Below are positions 46,061 to 58,340 of a stretch of DNA of 64,000 nt, piece after piece (within the stretch, counting starts at the first letter, position 1; every line of letters begins with the position of its first letter). The notes under the pieces are model-generated. The model ran no database searches. It was not told the DNA's origin and saw only the letters and a program-made list of their open reading frames with translations. Where the stretch lies: the NCBI GenBank assembly GCA_030674185.1, contig CM060307.1, positions 83,125,850 to 83,189,849 of the forward strand, written 5' to 3'. Source of the DNA: Monoplex corrugatus. Its lineage: Eukaryota; Mollusca; Gastropoda; Littorinimorpha; Ranellidae. A program made the position numbers and the translations under genes.

Positions 46061-46389
46061 ATACTGAGTCACGTTTACCGAGGAGAGACAACAAGCCTGG
46101 GGTCCAGCCCGAGGAGTCGCCAGTACTCCATGGCCTGCGTGTAACTGAAGCATATAAACAAAACAAATAAATATACATACTGATCACAGAGGGAAAAAAG
46201 AGAAGTGGACGCCTACACACGACAAACGACAAGACTTGAATAACTGAATATGTAAACCATTCCCTGGAGACCCAGAAAGAGAGAGAATCGATAGTTCGCA
46301 CAGGCTTTTTCCAAATAGTGAAATAATTTGTGTAAGGAGGTAACACGGTTTAAAAAAAAAAGATACAAGATGCCAAGTCACTTAAAAAG

Positions 46390-46418
<29 letters not shown>
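46390..46418 (+). repeat. A29 homopolymer
   Basis: Twenty-nine consecutive A, possibly the tail of an unrecognised retroposon to its left. Confidence 0.93.
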
Positions 46419-46420
<2 letters not shown>

Positions 46421-46569
46421 GTTTTCATCTGTATAAACAGACAAACCATACATGAAGTGTCATGCCGTGCATTTAGGCATATTTGTTTGTTTCTTTCTTT
46501 TTTGTTTTTGTTTGTTTGTTTGTTTGTTTTTATCTCTTTTTTTTCTATTCTTTTTATCTTAACCATCGC

Positions 46570-46660
46570 ATGGCATCTGTAGCATCAGTGCAAATGGAAT
46601 GGGGTTTTTTTCCTTCTTTTCTTGCGCGGAGACGCCATTTTGAGAAACAAACTAAAATTG
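46570..46660 (+). repeat. Family G fragment
   Basis: gcgcggagacgccattttga followed by gaaacaaacta resembles the right end of family G (28.88 kb), preceded by a shared gcatcagtgcaaatggaat-like stretch. Confidence 0.45.
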
Positions 46661-46698
46661 TTTTTTAAAGTTGTACGGGAATAGCGCTGCACGTCAAA

Positions 46699-46699
<1 letters not shown>

Positions 46700-46744
<45 letters not shown>

Positions 46745-46896
46745 CACACAACACACACACACACACAACACACACACTACACACACACACACACACACAC
46801 ACACTTCAAAACTTACCTCTTTCAGAAACATCTACAAATTGCATAGACGGGCTTTTCTAAGGATAGTCGTATTGCGGATTGCCTCAGCTCAATGTG

Positions 46897-46941
<45 letters not shown>

Positions 46942-46942
46942 G

Positions 46943-46978
<36 letters not shown>

Positions 46979-47105
46979 TGTGTGTGTGTGTTGTATTGTG
47001 TGTGCGTGTGTGTTGTATATGTGTGTGCGTGTGCGTGTGTGTGTATGCGCACGTGTGCAAGGTGTGGTGTGGGGTGTGCGTGTGTGTGAGTGTGTGTGCG
47101 CGCGC

Positions 47106-47173
<68 letters not shown>

Positions 47174-47190
47174 TGTGTATGTGTGTGAGG
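46700..47190. repeat. (AC)n facing (GT)n/(GCGT)n microsatellites
   Basis: (AC)n at 46,702-46,804, an 85-bp spacer, then (GT)n at 46,893-46,938, (GCGT)n at 46,944-46,980, mixed repeats and (GT)n at 47,112-47,168. Confidence 0.96.
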
Positions 47191-47194
47191 GCCA

Positions 47195-47640
47195 TCTACA
47201 AGGGCAACATCACTCAAACTCTTGTGGTACGTCGTTTATTCAAGAGGGATTCATCACATACCCGACAAGTTCACACGTGCTCCAACCAAATCTGCCAGTA
47301 GCCTATCTGGCAGACTCCTGCACAAAACCGTACATGCAGGCAAGGTCTAGAATTGAATGAAGACAAGGGAGAACAAGATCTAACACTAAGTTGGCACCAC
47401 CAGATTGACCGCAGCATTAAGAACGGCAGTAGCGAACTGGGCGGGACTGAACCCAGAACAAGAGATCTAAGTCCACGACCCTATTAAAAGAGCTATACCC
47501 AGCCTGGCTGTGGCACCTCCTACAGAATATAAACCCGCAATCCCTGACTTGCACACACAAAGTTTAGCTGATCTGGTGCATAGGAGGCCCGATGCTGTAT
47601 TAGGCTTACAATGTCGAAAAGATGGTTTAAAGATCATTTT
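47195..47640. other. Unassigned sequence
   Basis: Ordinary composition. The stretch gggactgaacccag near 47,445 could be a decayed B box on the minus strand, but no full tRNA-like head is visible. Confidence 0.4.
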
Positions 47641-47674
47641 TTTAATGTACTATCTTGACTTCCTGCACATATAC

Positions 47675-47747
47675 ACACACGTGCACACGCACGCGCGCGC
47701 GCGCACACACACACACACAAACACACATACAAACACACACACACGCA

Positions 47748-47779
<32 letters not shown>

Positions 47780-47883
47780 GATAGACGAACAGACAGACAG
47801 ATAGGTAGATAGACAGAGATAGAAAGAAAGACAGAGAGAAATAGACAGACAAATAGATAGATAGATAGATAGATGAGATAGAT

Positions 47884-47933
<50 letters not shown>

Positions 47934-48024
47934 AATAGTAGGTAGTTTAATACGCACATATATGATACATACATACATACATAATTCATAATTTTGTGAG
48001 AAAATGAGAGGAAAGAGTACATAC

Positions 48025-48056
<32 letters not shown>

Positions 48057-48071
48057 ACACACACACACACA

Positions 48072-48129
<58 letters not shown>

Positions 48130-48133
48130 ATAT
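47675..48133. repeat. (AC)n, (GA)n, (GATA)n, (AC)n, (AT)n cluster
   Basis: (GCAC)/(AC)n at 47,680-47,746, (GA)n at 47,750-47,780, (GATA)n and (GACA)n at 47,795-47,930, (AC)n at 48,026-48,070, and (AT)n at 48,075-48,133. The last directly abuts the RTE LINE fragment. Confidence 0.95.
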
Positions 48134-48808
48134 GACAGCAGGAAGACTGAAGTCATGGTGATCAGTAAAAAACATGAAATCCCCTCATGCAAAATAACAG
48201 CAAATGGCACAACCTTGACACAGGTTAATAAGTTCAAATACCTGGGAACGGTCATTTCATCAGACAGCAGATGCACATCGGAAATAGCTGGCATTCAAGA
48301 AGATGACAAGCACTCTTACCAACAAATGCCTATCAATTAACATCAGAAAGAGAGTCCTTGAATGTTATATAGAACCAATACTGTTCTACGGATGCGAAGC
48401 GTGGACAGTCAGCAAGCAAAGCCAGAGCAAGATTGAGGCAGCCGAGATGTGGTTTCTAAAAAGAATGTTGAGCGTTCCATGGACAGCAAAGAAAACAAAC
48501 GAGACAGTCTTGATGGAGGCAGACACAAGTAGATCACTCATAAGGAAGATTAGGAAAAGACAGGCAACATTATAGGCCATTTTATGAGGAAGGGGGATTT
48601 GGAGCACCTGGTCACAACGGGAAAGCTGGAGGGGAAAGAGCACCAGGTAGACCCAGGGAGAGAATGCTAAACGGACTTGCAGAATGGCTGGGGATGAGGA
48701 GGGTGGAGGAGATGATGGGGGCAACGAGAGATAGAGATGGATGGCAGTCCATGGTCGCCAACGCCATGCGGCAGGGCACCTGATGATGATGATGATATGA
48801 TGATGATA
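48134..48808 (+). mobile_element. RTE-type LINE 3' fragment, copy A
   Basis: Plus-strand translation in three phases gives KTEVMVISKKHEIPSCKI, QVNKFKYLGTVISSDSRC, then INIRKRVLECYIEPILFYGC and EAAEMWFLKRMLSVPWTAKK, then TNETVLMEADTSRSLI, IRKRQATL and EGKRAPGRPRERMLNGLAEW. This is the C-terminal ORF2 region of RTE-group LINEs. Against copy C there is a ~26-nt deletion near 48,293 and a one-base T loss near 48,572. The 3' end is (GATGAT)n at 48,780-48,806. The 5' end is truncated at (AT)n. The reverse transcriptase catalytic core is absent. Confidence 0.85.
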
Positions 48809-48839
48809 TATATATATATATAATTTATATATATACATA

Positions 48840-48870
<31 letters not shown>

Positions 48871-48892
48871 TAATATATATATATATATATAT
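48809..48892. repeat. (AT)n microsatellite after the RTE tail
   Basis: Interrupted (AT)n followed by a short (CAGA)n tract to about 48,925. Confidence 0.93.
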
Positions 48893-48929
48893 AAAGACAA
48901 ACAGACAGACAGACAGAAACAGAGAGACA

Positions 48930-50500
48930 GAGAGGCAAGCTGAGGTAAGGTCTGAGGTGTGATGGATGGAGAATGCTGAACTACGTGTCAGGAGGCTGTG
49001 AGGGTCCATGAGGTCAAGGGGAACGGGGGATTGCTGTGGGCGGCCAGCTGTTTCTTCTGTGGTGATGGACGACTGTGCTGAGATGGTGGCACATTTGTTC
49101 AGCGCCGGTATGGTTGCGGAACGCCAGTGACAACAGGAGAAAGGCTCTGCTTGTTGTGTGAGGACAGGGCTTTCAGATCTGTGCTTTGCGTGATGCTCAC
49201 CATGGTGTAAACTTGTTGGTTCTGAATAACACGGGGTTCTGTGCTACTAGCGATAGACGTGATTCGGCGTTCCTTCCACTGGCAGTACTCGCTTGTTCGT
49301 TTGGTGATGAATGTTGCTTTCTATCGGCTTTGGTCCTGCTTTGTGGGCTAGGAGTATGTGTGAACTGGAGTGCTTCTCAAATTTCATTAGGGTGAGGGTC
49401 CTTTTGAGATATGGATGTTAAGAGGCTGCAATGGTGGAGATAGATTCCATGGAAAGTCGCTGGGTACTACACTGGGTTTATCAATGGACTACATTTTCCC
49501 AAATCAATGTTTTAATCAAATTTTTTTTTTTTTAATAGAGAAACTCACGACTTCCTTATTTCAACCAAGAGTTTTACTGGGTTTTGTTTCTATGTTTGTT
49601 TGTTTTGAATTTTGTTGTTTTTGTTTTGATTTTATCGGAGGAGGGGGAGAGTATGTGTTTGTCTGTGTCACTTCAAGTAGGTTCAAAATTATTCACAAAT
49701 TTAAAAAAAGTGTTACAATCACTTGGACATCTTGCTTTTTCCCTGTCCAACCTGTTTGTTCCCATTCTCATAAGCACTTCGATTGTTTTCACTCGCTTTC
49801 ATGTCGGAAATGGCCTCTTGAGATTGGTTGAACTATCAACCATAGGAGCGGTTGTTGTTATAGTTTACATCCATACAATTATATAACGTAAGGATAACGC
49901 CAGTGATAACTGACGTTAGAAGCACACTTTTCTTAGCCACAATTGTTCGTCATCAATAACAATGTTCTGTCAAGACGCATACAGACTTGTCATGACCCCA
50001 AAAAGTCATGCAATTCTTTTAATCAAATCCTGTTCTCCTTGCCAGACTGTCGAGCACACGTCACACTCCTCGAAGGCAAAGATCAGTGATCCAGTAAAGA
50101 CGACAGCAAGAAGCAATATTTGCAAGAACAATATCCCCCCCCATCCCCCCGACCCACCCCCCAAAGAACAAGAGACTCTGGTTCGCGTGTTTTCAGAGAA
50201 TCTCGAGCCCCGTTGCCCAGAAACTTGCTGACAAGTCCTGTAACGAGAAGATCACACGGCCGTGTTTACGCAGACGAATGGAAAATAGACCAGACACGGT
50301 CGGTGTTGACCAAGTCTCCTAAAGCCACACCGGCCAGACAATTAGGCTATCACTGCTCTGTTCATGTTTCAATAATTCACAATATGCTGAAGCGTTACTG
50401 CCCTGGGTAAGTTTTCAGAAAGAGATGAGGGTTCTCAAGACAGCCATATTTAGAACTGTGCTAATTATATACAGAGAAGTGTATCTGACTGGAAGGGGGA
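48930..50500. other. Unassigned, mostly single-copy-looking sequence
   Basis: Mixed composition with no repeat I recognise. Frames of 100-138 codons exist (49,415-49,831), but the longest is rich in Phe/Cys/Val from T/G-rich DNA and looks compositional. Confidence 0.4.
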
Positions 50501-51250
50501 AAGAAGGAAGAGCCATATTCACGGTTTTAAAGTAAGTAACGAACTGACTGAAAAGGACTGCTCACAGATCCAAATGAAGCCAAATAAACAAACCGAGTAT
50601 TTCTGTTTGAATGCGTCTTCTGAAAGGTCAACTGTTTAAAATGTAACAGTGCTTGAGATCTAAACAAATGTCAAGCATGCAATCGTCTGCTGCTTGTCTC
50701 CCTGGAAACTGAACACTCCCGCCCACACCTTTTCTGTAACGGATCTGTTTGTTCCACTTTTCAATGTCTCTCCGTCATGTTAAATGATCGATCGTGTCCT
50801 AATCTTTGCGCCAGAGACAAAGGCAGCTGTGCTTTTCTTAGCTGCAACACTTTGTTGGCTCTAATTACCATACAAAGAAAGGATAATGTCCGGCGAGGTT
50901 TTTTTTGTTTTGTTTTGTTTTGTTTTCCAAGAATGATGTCAACAGAAAACCAATCGCACACGCACTTGTCATTCTCGTATAACTGTACAGGGGTGAAAAT
51001 TATCCGGTTATAGTTGCCAGTCACATTTAAAGCCTCTAAAATGGCCTGTTCTGTGTCTGTTTTGTTTCAATCGTCACGTTAGAACCTTCCGTTTCTCATA
51101 GCAAACGCCGCATATGTCAGAGCACCGCAGCTACGAAACGCACTGTAAGCGTACTGGTGGGGCGAAAAGGGGCGGCAGAGAGGGTGGATGCCTGAAGGTG
51201 GTTACCATCCTCGCAAAGCCTTGCAATCCTAGAAGAGATCTGGCATCTGT
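50500..51250. other. Unassigned sequence
   Basis: Contains a short (GTTTT)n at 50,906-50,930. No gene supported. Confidence 0.4.
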
Positions 51251-51259
51251 CGGAATTAA

Positions 51260-51374
51260 CCCTTTGACTCCTGCACCCTGTCCACCAGCATCCTGCATCA
51301 TCACCAGTGATAGCCAAAAAAAACTTAACCCTTTGACTCCCCTCACCATATCCACCAGCTTCCTGCAGGAAGGG
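51260..51374. mobile_element. TTAA-type MITE, copy 5, internally deleted
   Basis: Flanked by TTAA at 51,256-51,259 and 51,375-51,378. The left outer arm and left inner arm are present (ccctttgactcctgcaccc and ccctttgactcccctcacc), then ttcctgcaggaa joins straight to ggg. The whole right half is missing, yet the TTAA boundary is preserved. Confidence 0.8.
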
Positions 51375-51399
51375 TTAAAGAACGCATCTTGGTTGGTCG

Positions 51400-52020
51400 A
51401 AATTCATAATGCCAACATGGTGGTTGTCTGCTAAATAACTTTCAATGAAAACTGGTTTATTCTGCTATATTCGTTCAGCTGTGTTTGTTGTTAAATAATG
51501 TGACTTTAAATGTAAGGTTTTTTGTCTATACCTGTCCATGACAACGTTGTAGTTGTTTGCTAAATCATGTATGCTCCAAAGATCATACTGTTGTTCTTGG
51601 ACAAAGCGTGTTTTAATTAAGTAATGTTACTTTGAATGACAAAAGTTAGATCCACAAAAACGTCTTGATGTTCGTAGGTCTCGATCATCAATGGCATCCT
51701 GATTTTTTTTTTTTTAAATAATGCATGATATCAGTTATTATCCTTGCCATGAAAACCTTCCATGGTTCTCAGGCTTCCAGCAGTTTCCTTTTTATCCGTA
51801 CCTCGGTTCTCGGTAACTACTCGCAGACAGAAATCGTAAAACTCTGTTTTTTGGCCCAACAACAGGGAACTAACTCCCAGGGTCTTTAAGACAAAGCAGT
51901 TGTTCTGCTTACTTTCAAAATGCATCCCAAAACACATCTTGAGCTTTTACAAATATTTCCAAAATTCACAGATTAATTAGTGTGGATCTTCTGGGTCCAG
52001 TCGTTTTGTAGTCTGTCTGC
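51400..52020. other. Unassigned sequence
   Basis: AT-rich, with a two-fold repeat of a segment containing caacatggtggttgt / caacgttgtagttgt followed by ttgctaaat. No gene. Confidence 0.4.
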
Positions 52021-52027
52021 ATATAAT

Positions 52028-52028
52028 G

Positions 52029-52127
<99 letters not shown>

Positions 52128-52142
52128 GTGTGTGTGTGAGTG
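52028..52142 (+). repeat. (GT)n microsatellite
   Basis: About 110 bp of (GT)n with one GG break and one GC. Confidence 0.97.
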
Positions 52143-52325
52143 AGTCGTTCGCGCACACGCATTAGTAAGTTCGAACCGGAGAGAAACACCCAAACACTGA
52201 AACGCATCACAAAGAATTCACAGTTACAGTTTCCTGAATTTACTGGTTTTACTGTCACAGTGCCCCAATTTATCCATATTTCTCTCAAACACCACAGGGC
52301 CCCATGCGCACAAACACGATTTTAA

Positions 52326-52327
<2 letters not shown>

Positions 52328-52384
<57 letters not shown>

Positions 52385-52395
52385 TCTCTCTCTCT
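52328..52395 (+). repeat. (CT)n microsatellite
   Basis: Nearly pure (CT)n. Confidence 0.96.
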
Positions 52396-52861
52396 TCATA
52401 CCAGACATCACTCGGTAACCGACAAATTGGAACTCGAGCGCTCCCTTCCCACACACTTCCAACGTCACTTACGGATTCATCCCCATGCCCAAAGCCATTG
52501 ACAAAATGACACCTCGCCGTCGAGGCAGAACAGCTCTTTTTGACTTGCGTTCCCAGACGGACAAATCAATAGTCGTGAGTGAAAGACGACGGCATTAACA
52601 GATTCTCTGTGGGTGGGACACGATCGTTCACTCATCTCGCCCAACTTTTCGTCGACAAAGCACCCAGTGGAGTACAGGCCGCACTCCACAGTTAAAGGTC
52701 TAGTTTCTTTTTATGACTATGTCTGTCTGTACAGAGGCAAGGCCGTCACGCAAGCGCTTGGTGAAGTAAGTTTCTTTGATCAGGGTTTGAAAATAGAATT
52801 ACGGGTTACAATGTGTGATGAAGCTTTTCACTTGAAACCTAACACCCACCCCCACCCATCA

Positions 52862-52935
52862 AGAGAGAGAGAGAGAGAGAGAGACTGAGAGGGACTGAGA
52901 GAATGAGACTGAGACTGAGAGGGACTGAGACAGAC

Positions 52936-52999
<64 letters not shown>

Positions 53000-53117
53000 C
53001 GAACCAAACGAAAAACAACAACAAAGGACACACACACACACATGCGTACACACACGCGCGCGCACGCACACACACACACACACACACACACCACACACAC
53101 GCACACGCACACACACA
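52862..53117 (+). repeat. (GA)n and (AC)n microsatellites
   Basis: (GA)n with gactgagaggg interruptions to 52,996, then (AC)n with CG-rich breaks at 53,028-53,116. Confidence 0.95.
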
Positions 53118-53494
53118 GGAAAAATACGAAAGAACAGATTTTTTCTCGTTGCCCCATTTTACTTAAAGAAACGTTGATGACATACAATCATCAATACTGC
53201 TGGTTGAAAAGTTGAAAACACATATTCAATTCTATTTCAAGAACATACTAATACAACCATCCACCAACTTTCTCAAACTGAAACGCAGACACTCACAAAG
53301 CTATTAGCACCTCTGTCAAATTCTGACCTGAAACAATGTAGCAAAGACACGAGAGGGGGGTTAAAATGATTACACTAATGACAGCCACAAATGAAGACAC
53401 AGCGACAAATAAACAAAGATAAAAAAAAAACTAAAAAACAAGACAGAGATAAACAGGCAAACAGGCAGAGACTGACCAATAATTATAAACAAAT

Positions 53495-53790
53495 CACAGA
53501 GAGATTTATTATCACACATGGAGACTTCTCCATAATACAGGCAGGCTCAGCAAACTGACCAATATAAACAAAATCACAGATTTATTATCACACACACGGA
53601 GTCTTCTCAATAATATAGGCTCAGCTTTTTTACATGTGATAAACAGTTCAGCAATCAAGAAGGAACACAACCTCACAGAGAAGGGTACCCTGAAGGTGCA
53701 TGTAATGTAAATTAGACCATGTACAGGCTCAGCTGTTTTACATGTGATAAACAGTTCAGCAGAGCAACAAAGAACACAACCTCACAGAGA
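53495..53790. repeat. Two overlapping short tandem duplications
   Basis: aaatcacaga...tttattatcacaca occurs at 53,491 and 53,570. tttacatgtgataaacagtt...cctcacagagaagggt occurs at 53,631 and 53,735. The second unit's continuation is interrupted by RTE copy B. Confidence 0.88.
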
Positions 53791-53810
53791 AGGGTGTCCT
53801 AAAGAAGCAT

Positions 53811-54277
53811 ATCATCATCGGGTGCCCTGCCGCTTGGCGTTGGCGATCATGGACCTCCATCTGCCTCTATCTCTCGTTGCCCCTAGCATCTCCCCCACCC
53901 TCCCCGTCCCCATCCACTTTGCAAGTCCGTCCAACATTTTCTCCCTGGGTCTACCCGGTGCTCTCTTTCCCTCCAGCTTTCCCGTTGTGAGTGCTCCAAA
54001 TCCTCCTTCCTCATAAAATGGCCTATAAATGTTGCCTGTCTTTTCCTAATCTTCCTTATGAGTGATCTACTTGTGTCTGCCTCCATCAAGACTGTCTCGT
54101 TTGTTTTCTTTGCTGTCCATGGAACTCTCAACATTCTTCTGAGAAACCACATTTCAGCTGCCTCAATCTTGTTCTGGCTTTGTTTGTTGACTGTCCACGC
54201 CTCGCATCCGTACAACAGTATTGGTTCTATATAACATTCAAGAACTCTCTTCCTGATATTAATTGACAGGCATTTGT
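53811..54277 (-). mobile_element. RTE-type LINE 3' fragment, copy B, with target-site duplication
   Basis: The minus strand encodes NIRKRVLECYIEPILLYGC-like sequence, EAAEMWFLRRMLRVPWTAKK and TNETVLMEADTSRSLI followed by RKIRKRQATFIGHFMRK, with one frameshift afterwards. It ends in a (GATGAT) tail at 53,811-53,818. The 12-bp repeat ctaaagaagcat flanks it exactly (53,799-53,810 and 54,278-54,289). The neighbouring duplicate at 53,690-53,715 supplies the uninterrupted site. It is a severely 5'-truncated insertion of about 467 bp, typical of target-primed reverse transcription, and the least decayed of the three RTE copies. Confidence 0.92.
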
Positions 54278-54289
54278 CTAAAGAAGCAT

Positions 54290-55270
54290 GTATTGTAATG
54301 TAAATTAGACCATCTTATACCTTTTCAAAATCATGATTATATTGATTCACACTATGTGTCGCACACAGTTTAGACTTGCAGACTCATAACACCCGGCCTG
54401 ATTAATACTGGCAGTGTTTACCATACCTCCTGCCACTTGTCTCGTATTTCAAATTCTTTTCCAAACAGAACAATCCTAAGACAGCCTTGTTGTAATGATA
54501 AAAAAAATTGACACCAGATTTAACCATGCTCCAGGCAAGCAAGGATTAACGCCTATATCAGATTACTTGCCACCCCTCTAAAAGAATAAACCAAACAAAA
54601 AGGCAGTGTTTAGGTTTTCAACAGCAGAAAAACACCCCTTTCATACACAAGGGACTGAAAACATAGTTACACAGTCTGTTTTGTTCATGCAAGTTGTACT
54701 TACATGAACTTGCAAACAACCTTTCTGGATAAACATATGGTAATGTAGGGCCTATATCATGGAGATACTGAAGACAGCAGGACATACGATATTCCCTTTG
54801 TTCACAACACTGGGAGAGAGGACTCCAAGGTGCTCGATGGCTGAACTTTTCTGTGCTTCAATCAAAGCTGAAGCGTCTATAGCCTATCTCGCGAGTTGCT
54901 TCCGAGTCTGGCATCAAAGCTCTAGACATCATAAATATCAGCATATGAAAAAATTTCTCCAAAGAGTAATGACCTGAGGGGAGGCCTAGCAAAACTGTAA
55001 ACAGTTCAAATTTGGACCAAAAAAATCACAGACCACCTAAGAAGGCAAGATTTCAACATTTAATGTGCCAGATGACATAGAGTTGACATTTACTAACTAG
55101 TGCTGTGCTACAAATCTTTGGCACAAACCCACACTCTTTCCAATATAATGGAGATTATCTCTCGCTCTTCTTCTCAAATGCAGACGTATATGTAAGCATA
55201 CCACACAATGTAGGCACTTCTGTTCCTTCTGTTGACAGCAAGCATACATACACACTGTGCACACATATGT
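54290..55270. other. Unassigned sequence
   Basis: Single-copy-looking AT-rich DNA. A 72-codon frame at 54,759-54,977 is unremarkable. No gene supported. Confidence 0.4.
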
Positions 55271-55301
55271 GCACACTGTGTGTGTGTGTGTGTGTGAGCG
55301 C

Positions 55302-55376
<75 letters not shown>

Positions 55377-55500
55377 GTGTGTGTGTACATGTGTGTGCAT
55401 GTATGCATGCATGTATGCATGCGTGCATGTACTTTGTATGCATATACATCTATGCATACGTGCACATGTGCAGTATGTGTACACATACATGTGCATGTGT
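55271..55500 (+). repeat. (GT)n and (CATG/TGCA) tracts
   Basis: (GT)n at 55,277-55,388, then repeated catgtatgcatg motifs. Confidence 0.94.
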
Positions 55501-55664
55501 TTGAGTTTGTGCCCAAGCGTATCATATTTTGTTACAAGCACATAAACAATTCCATTATTAATCATTTCACAGGATCATTCATGCAACCTCCCAGAATCAT
55601 TCACAAAACTATGAGAAAAGTAGTACCAGTGCCCCTCTGAATTATATTTGATCATGCACAGCAC

Positions 55665-55719
55665 ATATATACATATACATATATATATATACATATATAT
55701 GTATGTATGTATGTATGTA

Positions 55720-55767
<48 letters not shown>

Positions 55768-55800
55768 TACATATACACAATACATAATAAACATATATAT
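55665..55800 (+). repeat. (AT)n/(ATGT)n microsatellite
   Basis: tata-rich with (ATGT)n at 55,700-55,720 and (AT)n at 55,722-55,762. Confidence 0.94.
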
Positions 55801-55849
55801 ATGTGCGGTATATGCTTATGATTAAATTCATAAATAGGTAATGTGACTG

Positions 55850-56042
55850 TGTGTGTGACAGAGAGAAACAGGAGAGAGAGAGGGGGGGGGGGGGGGAGGC
55901 AGACAGACAGTAAGAGAGAGAGAATTGAGCAAGAGTGAGAGTGAGAGAAAGAGAATGACAGACAGACAGAGAGACAGACAGACAAAAAGAGAGACAGACA
56001 GGCTGACAGACAGAGATAGACAGAAAGACAGACACAGACAGA
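55850..56042 (+). repeat. (GA)n/(CAGA)n with G16 run
   Basis: Purine-rich tract with G run at 55,881-55,896 and many cagacagaca motifs. Confidence 0.92.
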
Positions 56043-56129
56043 GAAACCAGTAAAAGGGTACGTCATACTTAGCCAGTTAACACACTGTTCTTCGAGACCA
56101 AAATGTCAAGATTTATCTGGCTGAGCTCA

Positions 56130-56395
56130 CAATACTTGCCTGGGTTTGAGTTTTAGTTTCAGTTTCTCAAGATGATGTCTCCACGCTCTGAACGAACTCC
56201 ATACATACTAACGTCACAGGTACCATGTCCCGAGGTCCTACCTGGCCTATGTTTTACCTAGTCTATATTTAATTATTTTATACTGGTATTTTATCAGCCT
56301 ATCACTGGAATAGTCTTGGTTACATATAAATGACATGTGCATCTGTGTATCTTATCTTCAAAAAAAGGAACATATACATAAAGTAAATAAATGAA
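56130..56395 (-). repeat. Dispersed family G, copy 2
   Basis: Reverse-complement match to 28,610-28,920 (gtttcagtttctcaagatga, ggaatagtcttggttac, cttatcttcaaaaaaagga). Ends in a (TAAA)-like stretch at 56,380-56,395. Confidence 0.72.
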
Positions 56396-56967
56396 TAATC
56401 AAAGGTCTGAATCACAACACAACCAGCTATTCTGTATAAACTCGTCTCACATAACAGAAAGACATCCAACCCCCCCCCCCCCCCCTTTCCCAGTCAATGG
56501 GTTTGAGACAATTCAGAAAATCAAACACAGGCGCATGATCACACACACTTCTAAATTTGTCCAACAGGACAGAAATCAATCTGGGTTTGCCATCTATAGA
56601 CTAGCCTGCCAATGCTGAGACTGGCTTCATAACAGTGTCTGCTTTCCGATGCTGATTATAAATAGATGGCAGAGTCTGAAAGGGAGAGTGATAAAATGTC
56701 CATGCTGAAAGGTCAAGATGCAGGAAACATCAACCAGAACATTATCACACAGAGACATGACACAATATTCACATGATGAGACTGGACATAGGAACACATC
56801 GCTACTGTTCCACATTCTGCTGCATCGTGGTTTTTTGGTGTGTTTTTTTTTTTCTTTCAGTGATAAGGCAGTCAAGACATTAGTAACTGTGGGAACTGAT
56901 GTAAAGATTTATACTGCCAAACAGCCTACTCTCCCCCCCCCCTCTCTCTCTCTCTCCTACTCTCCCC

Positions 56968-56998
<31 letters not shown>

Positions 56999-57000
56999 CC
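56395..57000. repeat. Triplicated block, copy 1
   Basis: Shares tgccatctatagactagcc, ccaatgctgagactggctt, ttataaatagatggcag, gctgaaaggtca and ccacattctgctgcatc with copies at 57.4-58.5 and 60.7-61.2 kb. Ends in C and (CT)n runs. Confidence 0.85.
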
Positions 57001-57134
57001 CTGTCTCCCTTTCTCAAACATACGTGTGTAGACTACGCTTGCATATCCTGAATGTACTGTTTAAGTGTGTGGATGTGACCGCATGTGGCGTGCGAGTAGT
57101 CTGCCATCGGTAAATTACGTTTGTCACTATGTCA

Positions 57135-57280
<146 letters not shown>

Positions 57281-57721
57281 CATATGCAATATATAGGTCT
57301 CTGGTAGGACTGTGTTTGTGTATGTGTGTGAGCATGAACATGCACATGTGTGTCTGTGTGTGTGTGCAAAAAAAGAGAAACGTAAAAACAGACCAACTCA
57401 AAACATTTCAAACAGTACACGTTTTGCTCTTCAATTCAAAAACACTCAAGTTTACCAGGGCGAGTTTACGATATCTAGCTGGGTTCATGATCAAGCTAAA
57501 CATTCCTAAATTCGATCAATGAGACAGTAATCAACCCAGACCTGCCGCCTACATTACCAAGCCAATGCTGAGACGCTTCTTTGCTGTCGTCTTGCCTTCT
57601 GTTGTTGAACTTTAATGCATTATAAATAGATGGCAGTGACTGGAAAGAGCACTGTAAAAAGTCCAGGCTGAAAGGTCAGACATTAGACGTGGCATCACTC
57701 AGAACATTATCACATAGACAA

Positions 57722-58110
57722 CTGGTGGTGCCATGGTTGGTGCAACAGACTTGACTGGAAGGTTGTGGGTTTGAATCCCCATCAGTCCCTTCAACAAAAA
57801 ATTGTTGTGGGATTTTTTGGCTCCAACCGCTCCTGCTCAGAGCTCAGCGTGCTATACTATAGGCTCAATGGGAAGACTGGGACCATACAGTCGAGCCTCA
57901 TCCACTTCATGAATGTGTCACTGAAGGTGTTGCTCAAATCTTCTGACCAACGCCACAGGTGTCTGTATCTCTCTGCCCTGCTTTATGCCAGGACATATTA
58001 TAATACTAATAGTAAGCGTAGAGTACAGCCCTGTCATGAAGTGAATCCTAGATGGAACACCATAGCATCATGATTATCATCCTCATCGCCATCATCATCA
58101 TTGCATTGCA
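57722..58110 (+). mobile_element. tRNA-headed SINE with (ATC)n tail
   Basis: The head reads gtggtgccatggttggtgca (A-box region) and, about 30 nt later, gtgggtttgaatcccc, a good B box. A ~300-bp tRNA-unrelated body follows, and the end at 58,070-58,105 is an (ATC)n-like tail. It interrupts the triplicated block after cattatcacatagaca, which is continuous in copies 1 and 3. The tail type would suit LINE-dependent mobilisation. The partner LINE is not identified. Confidence 0.65.
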
Positions 58111-58247
58111 AAATCTGTACTAGCTTCTGTGGCCATTAAGGCAGCACAGAAAATGGGACCAACAGAAAAAAAAAAGAAAAAAAAATAGAAAAGAAAAAGG
58201 AAAGGTGAGCACAAAGGAAATCTCCCCAAGTACAATGATCCTTAAAA

Positions 58248-58340
58248 GAGAGAGAGACAGACAGAGAAAGAAAGAGCACAGAGAGAGAGAGACAGAGAGA
58301 GACAGAGAGAGACAGAGAGACAGTGAGCAAGAGAGAGAAA
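58248..58340 (+). repeat. (GA)n/(GACA)n tract
   Basis: Purine-rich simple repeat between the SINE and the resumption of the block. Confidence 0.88.
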
